A stretch of 64,000 nucleotides of DNA from Bradyrhizobium sp. 164 (GCF_023073715.1 NZ_JADPKA010000069.1:1-64000); one strand, 5' to 3'; shown: positions 25,625 to 33,861, numbered from the stretch's first letter. Numbers and translations: made by a program. Notes: generated from the sequence alone by a model not told the origin.

Positions 25625-26104
25625 TTATTTTGGTGGCGGACTGTCAGCGTTCCAAGTGTCGCGCCAGTAGAGCCATTTGCCGCCGACCTTTTTCGATACT
25701 GACAGGAACTTGCCGGTCTCGACCACATTCCCTGCCTTGTCCTTGATCGTATAGGAGCCCGAAGACCAGCCCAGGTTGCCGTTTGCGCCGCCATCCTGTT
25801 TGTCGGCGAAACTGAACACAAGGCCGGCCTTGGCTGCTTCCGACGACATGTTCGCCAGGAAGGTGCGAATGGCGTCGCGACCCGTCACAGCCGGCGCGTT
25901 AGGAGGCATCAACACTGCGCGTTCGTCGTACAACTTCGCCATCGTATCGCCGTCGGCGGCCGTGAAGCCTTTTAGCCAGGTCTGATCGGCGGCATGGAGC
26001 GCCTTCACTTCCGCCTCTGGTCCGGCAGCCCACGCCGGCAAAGCTACAACGGAGAACATCATGAAGAACGACATGACATTTGCGGCTCGGACTACTGTGC
26101 GCAT
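25625..26104 (-). CDS. Secreted DUF4440 / SgcJ-like NTF2 protein (3)
   Basis: A 159-residue protein with a signal peptide (NVMSFFMMFSVVALPAWAAG). The NTF2-like domain reads EVKALHAADQTWLKGFTAADGDTMAKLYDERAVLMPP, then GRDAIRTFLANM, LGWSSGSYTIKDKAGNVVETGKFL and GGKWLYWRDTWN. This is the standard SgcJ/EcaC/DUF4440 layout. It probably binds a small hydrophobic ligand in the periplasm. The ligand is unknown. Confidence 0.8.
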   Translation of the reverse strand: MRTVVRAANVMSFFMMFSVVALPAWAAGPEAEVKALHAADQTWLKGFTAADGDTMAKLYDERAVLMPPNAPAVTGRDAIRTFLANMSSEAAKAGLVFSFADKQDGGANGNLGWSSGSYTIKDKAGNVVETGKFLSVSKKVGGKWLYWRDTWNADSPPPK

Positions 26105-26397
26105 AGTTATCGCTCCGCGTGGCTTACCCGTGCGTTCAGGATAGCACTTCAGGCGCCAGTGGGAAGGCGGTTCCAGCGTCGCATTCCCTGCCTCGGCTTA
26201 ACGGCGCTGAAAAGCTCCAGGCCTCGCTGCGCAGCTGATGACGCCGCGTGGCGAGGCGGAGTCGAGTGCCCGCAAAGCAGCAATAGATTGGGTGAGTCAC
26301 ATAGAGAAAGGAAATATCCCTGCCATACCTCGGAAGATACGCCCAGTTGGTTTCGGTGTACAGTTCGTGCGGTTGCCCACTTTGCAGGAGGTAAGCC
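26105..26397. other. Intergenic region between divergent secreted-protein genes
   Basis: These 293 bp must contain the promoters of the DUF4440 gene (minus) and the plus-strand secreted gene at 26398. No open frame here has both a ribosome site and typical codon use. Confidence 0.3.
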
Positions 26398-26985
26398 ATG
26401 AACAGGTTCTATGCTCTCGCGTCGGTTGGGTTCTGCGTAGCTTCGGCAGCGCTCGTCACGTCGGCATCGGCTCTTCCAACGGAGGAAATCCCGAAGACCG
26501 AACCAGAGTACATCGCCAAGGTGAAGACCGCCGCCCCGCCGTCGGTCGTGAATAACGCGACGATCACCATGATGCAGCCGGATGGGTCTTCTAAGACCGT
26601 CCAAACCGGATCGAACGGTTTCACGTGCTTTATCGGAAATGACGGAACGCCCGAATGTGATGATCAGAACGCCATGGAATGGCGCAAAGCTCTACAGGCC
26701 AAACAGGAGCCGCCGAACAAGATCGGCCTGATTTTCATGCTGGCCGGGGACACCGGCACGAGCAATCATGATCATGCCGAACGGCACACGCACAAGCATT
26801 GGGTCCAGACCGGCCCGCACGTGATGATTGTCGGGGGCGCAGCACGTGAGATGCTCAGTCCCTATCCGCGCGATCTGGACGTCAAGGACGCGACCCAGCC
26901 TTACGTCATGTTCCCCGGCAAACCCAATGAGCACCTGATGATCCCGGTGCACTCGCAAGAGCTAACCACGGGCAGCGCGCGGTGA
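26398..26985 (+). CDS. Secreted conserved hypothetical protein
   Basis: A 195-residue exported protein with a signal peptide (MNRFYALASVGFCVASAALVTSASALP) and a strong AGGAGG before the ATG. The mature part has FTCFIGNDGTPECDDQNAMEW with two Cys that could form a disulfide, a His-rich stretch NHDHAERHTHKHW, and GPHVMIVGGAAREMLSPYPR. The His cluster suggests metal binding, which is inference only. I do not recognise a named family. Confidence 0.7.
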   Translation: MNRFYALASVGFCVASAALVTSASALPTEEIPKTEPEYIAKVKTAAPPSVVNNATITMMQPDGSSKTVQTGSNGFTCFIGNDGTPECDDQNAMEWRKALQAKQEPPNKIGLIFMLAGDTGTSNHDHAERHTHKHWVQTGPHVMIVGGAAREMLSPYPRDLDVKDATQPYVMFPGKPNEHLMIPVHSQELTTGSAR

Positions 26986-27096
26986 CGCACGTGGACGCCG
27001 CCGTGCCTTCGAGACCAGCGGCACGGCGGCGAACGTCAGCTTGGATGCTCCAATGGCGTAAAGTCGAGTTGATCGGCTGCACGACGACGCACGTTG

Positions 27097-27184
27097 CAAT
27101 GTCGGAGTCGGGTCAAAGGCTGCCTTGGCCCGCTCGGATCGCCTTGTTCGGGTCACCTTTAGCAAGCGGATCTCGCGGCGCTCT
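27097..27184. repeat. Degenerate dispersed repeat F (copy 2)
   Basis: Shares the block order of 24811-24905: CAATGTCGG...GGGTCAAAG...GCCTTGGCCC...TTGTTCGGGTCACCTTTAGC...CTCGCGGCGCTCTCAGCTGA. It lies directly upstream of the GNAT gene. Confidence 0.6.
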
Positions 27185-27271
27185 CAGCTGAGGTCGGCAC
27201 GAGGCCAGTGGGCGACATTGCAGCGAGGCTGCCCATTGCCACGGGTATCGGCCGTATGCCAAAATCACTGG

Positions 27272-27790
27272 ATGCAAATACGAGAAGCTATACCAGAAGA
27301 TGCGCCTTCTGCCTGCATTGTGTTGCAGCGATCGATAGCGGAGCTTTGCGGAGCTGACCACCGAAGCGACCCCTCCATCTTGGCACGATGGTTGGGCAAT
27401 AAGACGCATGAGAATTTCTGTGCTTGGGTCGAACAGACGGACAACTCGGTGCTTGTGGCTGTCGAAAATAACGACATCCTCGCGGTCGGGTCAGTAACCG
27501 ATGCCGGAACGATTGGCCTCAATTACGTATCGCCCGACGCGCGATTTTGGGGAGTTAGCCGCGCCCTACTGCGGGCGCTAGAAACGCGAGCCGCAGAAAG
27601 AGGCAATAACCAGTGTAGCTTGACGAGCACTGAGACCGCGCGCCGATTTTACGTGTCCAACGGCTATGTCGAAAATGGGCCGCCGCTCGGCGGATTTGGG
27701 ACCAGTTCCGGATATCCCATGACCAAGGCTCTGACGACGTTTGCGCGAGCGGAGGCAAAAGGTCTGGATGGTCCAGAGGGCCCATCATGA
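27272..27790 (+). CDS. GNAT family N-acetyltransferase
   Basis: A 172-residue acetyl-CoA-dependent transferase. The GNAT core is visible: MQIREAIPEDAPSACIVL at the N-terminus, LVAVENNDILAVGSV, then GLNYVSPDARFWGVSRALLRALE (the acetyl-CoA loop, degenerate compared with Q/RxxGxG/A), and ARRFYVSNGYVE. I start at ATG 27272, where family similarity begins. It overlaps the methyltransferase gene by 4 nt (ATGA), so the two are coupled. Confidence 0.78.
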   Translation: MQIREAIPEDAPSACIVLQRSIAELCGADHRSDPSILARWLGNKTHENFCAWVEQTDNSVLVAVENNDILAVGSVTDAGTIGLNYVSPDARFWGVSRALLRALETRAAERGNNQCSLTSTETARRFYVSNGYVENGPPLGGFGTSSGYPMTKALTTFARAEAKGLDGPEGPS

Positions 27791-28536
27791 GCATCACACG
27801 AACGATTGCAGATGCTGTGCCTCTAAATGTCAGCTGGGAAGCCGAGGCCAGTCACTGGATACGATGGGCGCGCGCTCCCGGACATGATAGCTACTGGCGC
27901 TTTCACCGAGATCAATTCCTTCATCTGTTGCCTGCGCCCGGACGACAAACGGTAGATATCGGCTGCGGCGAAGGACGGCTAACCCGTGACCTGAAGGGAC
28001 TTGGGCACAGGGTCGTCGCAATCGACAGTTCGCCGTCTATGGTCGAAGCTGCGCGAGAGTTCGACCCGGCGACGGACGTGCGTTTGGGGGACGCCACGGC
28101 GCTACCCCTTGACGACGCCTGCGCGGACTTAGCAATCGCCTTCATGTCACTTCAAGATATCAGCGATATGCCTGCGGCCGTCCGAGAAGCGGCGCGTGTG
28201 TTGCAACCGGGTGGCAGATTTTGTGTGGCAATTGTTCATCCGATCAATTCCGCTGGGAGATTCGAACAGGCAAGCGCCGAAGCGCGTTTCATCATCCAGG
28301 GCGACTATCTCAGTGCATTTCGATATGCTGACGCGGTCGAGCGTGACGGTTTGGCGATGACGTTCCATAGCGAGCATCGCCCTATCGAAGCTTATTTCTT
28401 AGCGCTAGAGAGCGCGGGATTCTTAGTCGAGATGCTTCGAGAGCCATCCCTTCCCGAACATGCCGTCTTGTCCAGTGCTGCCCGACGTTGGCAGCGCATA
28501 CCCTACTTTCTGCATTTGCGCGCCCTCCGCCAGTAA
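27787..28536 (+). CDS. Class I SAM-dependent methyltransferase
   Basis: A 249-residue methyltransferase with motif I VDIGCGEGRL at about residues 56-65, motif II VVAIDSSPSMV, and RVLQPGGRFCVAIVHP after strand 5. Small-molecule methyltransferases of the UbiE/biotin-synthesis type share this layout. Translation is coupled to the GNAT gene just upstream. The pair suggests modification of a small molecule, perhaps as a resistance or tailoring step; the substrate cannot be read from sequence. Confidence 0.85.
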   Translation: MSITRTIADAVPLNVSWEAEASHWIRWARAPGHDSYWRFHRDQFLHLLPAPGRQTVDIGCGEGRLTRDLKGLGHRVVAIDSSPSMVEAAREFDPATDVRLGDATALPLDDACADLAIAFMSLQDISDMPAAVREAARVLQPGGRFCVAIVHPINSAGRFEQASAEARFIIQGDYLSAFRYADAVERDGLAMTFHSEHRPIEAYFLALESAGFLVEMLREPSLPEHAVLSSAARRWQRIPYFLHLRALRQ

Positions 28537-28681
28537 ATGCCCCGATGTCGCTTATGGGACATTTGCACCCACCCGGCCAACCAATAGGACCAAAGTACGC
28601 CTGCAATTGTCTATAAGCCGACGTAGGTTCAAAAGGTTGCTCGCCCGAAAATGACCGGCCTCATCAACTGAGGAGGTCATC

Positions 28682-29059
28682 ATGACTGATGTCCCAAGCC
28701 CCAACGTGAACGTCGCCAAGCGGCGACCGTGGAATAAGGGAAAGATCGTTGGCGCGAAGCCGCCACTCCGTCCCAAGCACGTCTGGTCCATTCGAACAAA
28801 GCTCCAGGTCGAAGGTCGGATTCGCGATCTGGCGCTGTTCAACGTCGCTATCGATAGCAAACTTCGTGGTTGCGACGTTGTCGCCCTCAAAGTCGATGAT
28901 ATCGCACCCAGCGGCTATGCGGCCGATCGAGCCAGTGTCCGCCAGAAGAAGACCGGTCGTCCCGTCAAATTCGAGCTTACCGAGGCGACCCGCCAAGCCC
29001 TCGATGACCATCTGAGGGCGACAGGCGAGAAGCCAGGAGATCAGACGAGGCACCACTAG
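28682..29059 (+). pseudogene. Truncated tyrosine recombinase / integrase
   Basis: A 125-residue open frame matching the N-terminal half of a rhizobial site-specific integrase family: PWNKGKIVGAKPPLRPKHVW, RDLALFNVAIDSKLRGCDVV (containing the first catalytic Arg) and VRQKKTGRPVKFELTEATRQ. It stops after GEKPGDQTRHH. The expected second half with the H-x-x-R box and nucleophilic Tyr is absent, and the flanking sequence does not encode it. It keeps a good ribosome site (GAGGAGG). It is a relic of a mobile element. Confidence 0.85.
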
Positions 29060-29135
29060 CGAACGAAAGCCTCACCTCGTAAACTGCTAAGACCAGCCCT
29101 GCAGAGGCGGGCGTCATTTTCGGGAGGATGCCAAG

Positions 29136-30305
29136 ATGTGGCGTAACCGTGCCATAGGATTATCATTTGCGGCCGTCATGCTGCTCAGTACGAGCTTTAG
29201 CACTGGGCACGCGAAGCCGCTCTTGATCGTCGGCCTCGATGAGAAGCTTCTGTGGGACGAAAGCGGCAAGCCCGTTCTGTCTGCACCTGGTAAGGATCAG
29301 GTTCTCATCGTTGATCTCGCCTCTCCTGAAACCCCCAAGATCATCGGTGCCCTGCCGCTGAAGAACTCAGTGGTCGGACCGCCCGTGAACGTTGCGATCG
29401 ATCCCAGCGGAACCGTGGCGCTGGTCGCCGACTCGGTCGACGTCGTCAAGGAGGGCGACACGCTGAAACAGGTGCTGGACAACAAGATTTACGTCGTCGA
29501 CCTGCAGGCCAATCCGCCCAAGCTGGCTGCAACGCTCACTGGCGGGAAACAACCTTCCGGGCTCAGCTTCAGTCCAGATGGCAAGATGGCACTGGTCGCC
29601 AATCGCGGAGACAATTCGATCAGCGTCCTCTCCGTGAACGGCACTGACGTGAAGATCACGGACACCGTTGCGATGCCGGACAGTCCATCGCACGTGACGT
29701 TCACCCCTGATGGCAAGCGAGCCCTGGTCGCCCGCTTCCCTGCTCACAAAGTCTCCATGCTGGACATCGCGGGCGATAAGGTGACGTACAACAAGATCGA
29801 TCTGCCGGCCGGCCAGTGGCCCTACAATGTCGCGGCCGCACCCGGCGGGAAAATCGCCCTGACCTCGGATAACGGCAACGCAGGTGCTTCCGATGGAAGT
29901 GTGGATACCACGAGCGTCATCGATTTGGAGGCCAATCCGCCACGCATCATCGATCGCGTGGTGGTGGGCGACGGCCCCGAGGGGCTTGCAATCAGCCCCA
30001 AGGGCGACGTCGCGGTTGCGGTCATTCTGCGCGGTTCCAACATGAAGAACGCATACTTCTACGAAAAGAACGGTAGCATCTCGGTTCTCAAGATCGACGG
30101 CAAGAAAGTGAGCAAGACCGCAGACATCGAGGTCGGCGGCTTGCCCGAGGCTGCTGTCTTCACGCCCGACGGCAAGTACCTTCTCATCGGCAACTATCTG
30201 ACGCAGGACTTCTCCATTCTGAAGGTCGATGGCAGTAACATCACGGACACAGGCAAGCGCTTCCAGGTGCCCGGACATCCCGCTTCGGCGAGGATGGGAC
30301 CGTAA
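29136..30305 (+). CDS. Secreted YncE-like beta-propeller protein
   Basis: A 389-residue exported protein with a signal peptide (AIGLSFAAVMLLSTSFSTGHA). The mature part is a run of about seven propeller blades with recurring PSGTVALVAD, PDGKMALVAN, PDGKRALVAR, PGGKIALTSD, PKGDVAVAV and PDGKYLLIGN strings. This matches the YncE/cytochrome d1-like periplasmic propeller family. The role is unknown; related proteins bind DNA, metal or partner enzymes. GGGAGG lies well placed before the ATG. It stands alone. Confidence 0.85.
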   Translation: MWRNRAIGLSFAAVMLLSTSFSTGHAKPLLIVGLDEKLLWDESGKPVLSAPGKDQVLIVDLASPETPKIIGALPLKNSVVGPPVNVAIDPSGTVALVADSVDVVKEGDTLKQVLDNKIYVVDLQANPPKLAATLTGGKQPSGLSFSPDGKMALVANRGDNSISVLSVNGTDVKITDTVAMPDSPSHVTFTPDGKRALVARFPAHKVSMLDIAGDKVTYNKIDLPAGQWPYNVAAAPGGKIALTSDNGNAGASDGSVDTTSVIDLEANPPRIIDRVVVGDGPEGLAISPKGDVAVAVILRGSNMKNAYFYEKNGSISVLKIDGKKVSKTADIEVGGLPEAAVFTPDGKYLLIGNYLTQDFSILKVDGSNITDTGKRFQVPGHPASARMGP

Positions 30306-30592
30306 AAGCCTTCATCCATCCGTCGAGGGCTCATCGTGGGGCTCAGGTTTCGTTGGCAATGATAATTAGCTGTTGAACTGGGCAGTTTGCGGTCGACCCA
30401 CGATCCGGCCCTCGGACGCGAACTCCCGGCCTGTCCCTGTGAACGGACTCCTGGCTACACCGCGTCAAAGGATGCAATGGGCCGTATCCGGACCCTTGCA
30501 CGTGCCATTCCGAAGGATGGAAATTCACTGGATTTCCGCTATTTTGTGTTGAGCCGCAGTTCTGTAGCGGCGATCTCGAAACGAGGTTCGCG
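30306..30592. other. Intergenic region upstream of the C13 peptidase gene
   Basis: These 287 bp hold no gene with a ribosome site. No terminator for the propeller gene is obvious. The promoter of the peptidase gene is likely in the right half but cannot be placed. Confidence 0.3.
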
Positions 30593-31339
30593 ATGACCTC
30601 CAGGTCCTCGATCAGGCGGCTCGGCGCGCCGCTCGTCGTTTTTTTTCTGACCATCTGGTCGTTGGTTCCTCCGGTCCATGCGATTGCGGACGCTGGAAAG
30701 GTTGGCGTGGTGTCCTTTGGCCTGTACGGGGATCAAGGCGTGTTTAGATCCGAGGCGACCGGCGCGGCTCAGGTCGTGGCCGGCCGTTTCGAGACGGGAC
30801 CGATCAACGTGGAGTACAATTCCAAGAAAGGGGGAAATGCAACGATCGAAGCTCTGGCCAAGTCGTTGCAGACGGCAGCCAACCGCTTGGATGCCGAGAA
30901 AGATGTTCTCTTTTTGATTCTCACCTCGCATGGCTCTCCTGATGGCCTTGCAATCAAGGCGGGGCGGCTCACACAAACGCTCACACCATCTCATCTCCGC
31001 GACATGCTCGCGAAGACAGGTGTGCGACACAAGGTGGTGGTGATCTCGGCTTGTTATTCCGGGGTTTTTATCCCGCGCCTGGCGACTCCCGATGTGCTGG
31101 TCATCACCGCGGCCGATGACAAGCATTCGTCGTTCGGCTGCCAGGACAAGGCCAAGTGGACCTATTTTGGCGACGCTTTTTTCAACGTCGCGCTCCGGAA
31201 AGCCGTCAGCCTGAAGGATGCGTTTCTCGATGCGCGCTCACTCGTCCGGAAGCGAGAATTGCGGGAACATTTCGAGCCGTCGAATCCGCTCATGGCGGGC
31301 GGTGCAGACGTGCTGCCATTGCTTGTCGGACGTCCTTGA
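30593..31339 (+). CDS. Secreted C13-family (legumain/caspase-like) cysteine peptidase
   Basis: A 248-residue exported protein. A signal peptide ends at about residue 30 (FFLTIWSLVPPVHA). The caspase-fold dyad is visible: H113 in LILTSHGSPDG and C154 in VVISACYSGVF. RLATPDVLVITAADDKHSSFGC and TYFGDAFFNVAL follow, as in bacterial C13 proteins. Most such enzymes cleave after Asn or Asp. The N-terminal 80 residues differ from plant legumain and may pair with a membrane or substrate partner. No inhibitor gene is recognisable next to it. Confidence 0.82.
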   Translation: MTSRSSIRRLGAPLVVFFLTIWSLVPPVHAIADAGKVGVVSFGLYGDQGVFRSEATGAAQVVAGRFETGPINVEYNSKKGGNATIEALAKSLQTAANRLDAEKDVLFLILTSHGSPDGLAIKAGRLTQTLTPSHLRDMLAKTGVRHKVVVISACYSGVFIPRLATPDVLVITAADDKHSSFGCQDKAKWTYFGDAFFNVALRKAVSLKDAFLDARSLVRKRELREHFEPSNPLMAGGADVLPLLVGRP

Positions 31340-31478
31340 ACAACCGGCCGCGAGCGCAAAGGCTATCGCTCGCGGGCGCATCGCCATTTCCGGTCACCCC
31401 CGACAAGCAGACTGTTTGGCGCTTAGACTTCGCATTCGGGCCAGTAGGCGACATGGCGCGGGTGGCCTGATATGAACG

Positions 31479-31502
31479 AGGCCGCCAACTGAGGCGGCCT
31501 TC
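31479..31502 (+). terminator. Hairpin, possible terminator of the C13 peptidase gene
   Basis: GGCCGCC / GGCGGCC enclose AACTGA. Only TT follows, so it is weak as an intrinsic terminator. It lies about 140 nt after the peptidase stop codon and 75 nt before the convergent gene end. Confidence 0.4.
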
Positions 31503-31574
31503 GCGATGACGAGTGCGCGGGGCAGTGCCAAGCGATGCCGGACCACTCCGCCACCCTGAAAATTGGCGAGACCT

Positions 31575-31928
31575 TTACAGGCGCCCCCGACAAGTCTCGC
31601 GGTACCTGCGGCAATTTCCTGCGCCTTGTTCGCCCAGCTCGTTCTTGTAGAGGCAGGCCTGTCTCAATTCGGCGCACACATCCCTGCGTACTGGTCTTTG
31701 GCAGGTCTCCCGATACCTGCGGCAATTTCCTTCGCCCCGTTCCCCTAGCGCGTCCTTGTTTTCGCAGGCAAGCCGCAATTGCTCGCATTGCCCGCCCCCT
31801 CGACGGTCGTACCCTCGGACGCCTCCCGGTCCAATCTCAAAGGATTGGGAAAAGGCCGAGATCGGGATTACAAAAAGCGCAGTTGCCGCTGCGGCGCTGA
31901 ATGCATACTTGCGCATTCCTTTCAACAT
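31575..31928 (-). CDS. Secreted protein with two tandem Cys-rich repeats
   Basis: A 117-residue exported protein with a signal peptide (FSAAAATALFVIPISAFS). The mature part carries two tandem repeats with identical spacing, C-x6-C-x13-C-x6-C. Both end in GNCRRYRETC. Eight Cys residues suggest four disulfides. ATG 31928 is chosen because GGAGG precedes it. I recognise no named family. The repeat also shows at DNA level, indicating a fairly recent internal duplication. Confidence 0.7.
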   Translation of the reverse strand: MLKGMRKYAFSAAAATALFVIPISAFSQSFEIGPGGVRGYDRRGGGQCEQLRLACENKDALGERGEGNCRRYRETCQRPVRRDVCAELRQACLYKNELGEQGAGNCRRYRETCRGRL

Positions 31929-32041
31929 GGCTGATCCTCCAGTTGGTATGTTCCGATGAATAGAGGGGGCCACTTCGGCGGCCTCTCTCTTGTCGATGGG
32001 AGCGGACGGAGTGGGAGTCATCGCTTCTCGCCACCGCTCCC

Positions 32042-32266
32042 TTAGTGCGCGCAGACCTTGATGGTCTTCATCCCGGTCTCAGCTTCAGTGCGTGTCTTGA
32101 ACACCTTGCCGTCGCCAACAATGACGGCGGTTGTGGTGGTCGGCTTCTTGTCCATGATCGTGCATTTCTTCGTGGAGGTGTCTTGCACTACATAAAATTC
32201 CGTCTGGGCGGAGGCAGCGCCGGTCATGATTGCAGCGGCAGCAGCCGAAATGAGAAGCTTCTTCAT
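32042..32266 (-). CDS. Small secreted protein
   Basis: A 74-residue exported protein with signal peptide MKKLLISAAAAAIMTGAASA. The mature part (TEFYVVQDTSTKKCTIMDKK, then GDGKVFKTRTEAETGMKTIKVC) has two Cys, probably bridged. GGAG precedes the start. Short proteins of this type recur in Bradyrhizobium genomes; the function is unknown. Confidence 0.75.
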   Translation of the reverse strand: MKKLLISAAAAAIMTGAASAQTEFYVVQDTSTKKCTIMDKKPTTTTAVIVGDGKVFKTRTEAETGMKTIKVCAH

Positions 32267-32482
32267 TGTGTCTCCTCCATTGTGAGTATGTCCCTGCGCA
32301 AATTATCGAGCGCGTGATTCGGTTCCACGGCTGCAAACTACGGCTGGGGTTCACTACTGTGTGGAGATCCTAAAGGGATGATATGAACGCCGGCCGAACG
32401 GGCAGTTCAGAGATCGTTTATCTCGAGGTTACCGATCTTCGCCTCCGCAAGCGCACCACCCCCCAGGGGCCGACTTCGGGTT
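32267..32482. other. Intergenic region upstream of small secreted gene
   Basis: The promoter of the minus-strand gene at 32042-32266 should lie here. No gene, RNA or strong hairpin is seen before the dispersed repeat at 32483. Confidence 0.3.
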
Positions 32483-32583
32483 TGGGGTCACATGCTGAAG
32501 CGAAGAGACTTCACGGCCCTAATCCGCTCTCCACCTGAAAGCAGACGGTCGTTGGATGGTTGGGCGAGGCAGCTACGGGCCAA
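32483..32583. repeat. 101-bp dispersed repeat E (copy 2)
   Basis: Same orientation as 23111-23211, with about six substitutions and no gap over 101 bases. It lies about 100 bp before the GNAT gene at 32681, and has no obvious coding role. Confidence 0.85.
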
Positions 32584-32680
32584 CATGAGACGCTGTTCTG
32601 CTTGCGAAAGGAACTTGCGACATCTGTTCTTTGCGCGCTGAGGTAGAGGCTCTGGAGGCTGCATAGTGTGACTGATATTG

Positions 32681-33136
32681 ATGATCCATCACGAGATACG
32701 AAAGGCCTCGACGGCCGATGCAAGTGCACTGAGCACGCTCATTCAAGATGCGGTGCGCGTATCGAATTCGCGCGACTACAATCAGGCGATCATTGAATTG
32801 ATTTGTGCGAATTTCGCGCTCGACAGGGTCATCGAAAAAATGGAGCAGCGGGACGTATTCGTAGCCGCGAGTGATTGCGTCGTTGTCGGGACGGTCAGCC
32901 TTGGCCAGGGAAAGCTGCACTCTTTGTTCGTCGCTCCGGAACACCAAGGTGGAGGCATCGGAAGACGCTCAGTCGAGTATCTGGAGAGACATGCTGTCGG
33001 CAAGGGCTTGTCTGAGCTCTGGTTATCGTCCTCGATTACGGCAAAACCGTTCTATACAAAGCTCGGATACGAACTTGTTCACTTCGAAGAACGTCCGGAC
33101 GGATCGACTTTTCTGATGAAGAAGCCATTGCTCTGA
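32681..33136 (+). CDS. GNAT family N-acetyltransferase
   Basis: A 151-residue acetyltransferase. MIHHEIRKASTADASALSTL forms the first strand and helix. The acetyl-CoA loop is HSLFVAPEHQGGGIGRRSVEYLE, containing Q-x-x-G-I-G/R. The C-terminal PFYTKLGYELV is also typical. ATG 32681 is preferred to the TTG just before it. The acceptor substrate is unknown. It is not closely similar to the GNAT at 27272. Confidence 0.88.
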   Translation: MIHHEIRKASTADASALSTLIQDAVRVSNSRDYNQAIIELICANFALDRVIEKMEQRDVFVAASDCVVVGTVSLGQGKLHSLFVAPEHQGGGIGRRSVEYLERHAVGKGLSELWLSSSITAKPFYTKLGYELVHFEERPDGSTFLMKKPLL

Positions 33137-33492
33137 TTACGCCCGCTTCGGGTCAACAGCGCAGGTCACGCGAATGGCTTGTCATTTCCGGTTTTCCCTG
33201 ATGAGCGGACCCTTGAACGTTGCGTCCGGAATTCGCATTCGGGCCAACACCAGATCTCAGCCGATAACTTCGTGCGGCTGTCCGGCGGTGGCCGAATGAT
33301 CGCACCAAGTGCTTTGGCCGTCTTGAGACTGATAGCGAGAGCGAGTCAGTCCTCTATTCCACAGGTACGTCCGCGCACGTTGGCTTCGCAGGGAGCCTCG
33401 CAAACTGTCAACCATACCGTCGATTGATTCTACTCGGGCCATAGGCAATCAGCGAGCGTTCTCTGCTCCCTGCGGGCCACTCCGACATTGGC
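33137..33492. other. Intergenic region, nothing firm
   Basis: In 356 bp, the stretch CCCGCTTCGGGTCAACAGCG near 33142 and CATTTCCGGTTTTCCCTGATG near 33183 look like parts of a degenerate repeat also hinted at in other gaps. An 82-codon frame lies here but lacks a ribosome site and gene-like codon use. Confidence 0.35.
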
Positions 33493-33861
33493 TCAGCGCG
33501 CCCAATTGCGCTGTGCGGTCCAGTAGCCTGAACAGCGCGCGTTTCCTGAATGGCCGCTCCACGTCCCGCGGCCAACATTGCTCGAGAGTCTACCTGAGCC
33601 GGAGGCGAATTTGTCCTGAACTGTCACCGAGGCCCGAACCGCGCCGGAACGCGCCACGTGGCCTCTGAACCTGACTAGATTCGGATGTGTAACTATTCCG
33701 TCGGTGATGTTGACGGTGAAATTATAGGTCGCATCGCAAGGTCCTCTTTGCGTCACGAAAATGAGGTCCCAGGATCCGTCGAATGCAGAGCGGGCTTGCG
33801 CGACGGAGTGGAAGGTGACCAGGCAGCCCACGGTCGCCACACAGGTGAAAAGCTGCTTCAT
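33493..33861 (-). CDS. Secreted hypothetical protein
   Basis: A 122-residue exported protein. Signal peptide: MKQLFTCVATVGCLVTFHSVAQA. The mature domain starts FDGSWDLIFVTQRGPCDATYNFTVNI. It later has VRFRGHVARSGAVRASVTVQD and GTWSGHSGNARCSGYWTAQR. This small beta-rich domain with two Cys is a recurrent Bradyrhizobium secreted type. ATG 33861 follows a GGAG. No function is known to me. Confidence 0.75.
   Translation of the reverse strand: MKQLFTCVATVGCLVTFHSVAQARSAFDGSWDLIFVTQRGPCDATYNFTVNITDGIVTHPNLVRFRGHVARSGAVRASVTVQDKFASGSGRLSSNVGRGTWSGHSGNARCSGYWTAQRNWAR

Noticed and set aside
32491..32640. Open frame MLKRRDFTALIRS in repeat E as a Tat-exported protein
   Set aside because: It lacks a hydrophobic core after the Arg pair and runs to an early stop; the two copies diverge in length, so it is not a conserved gene.
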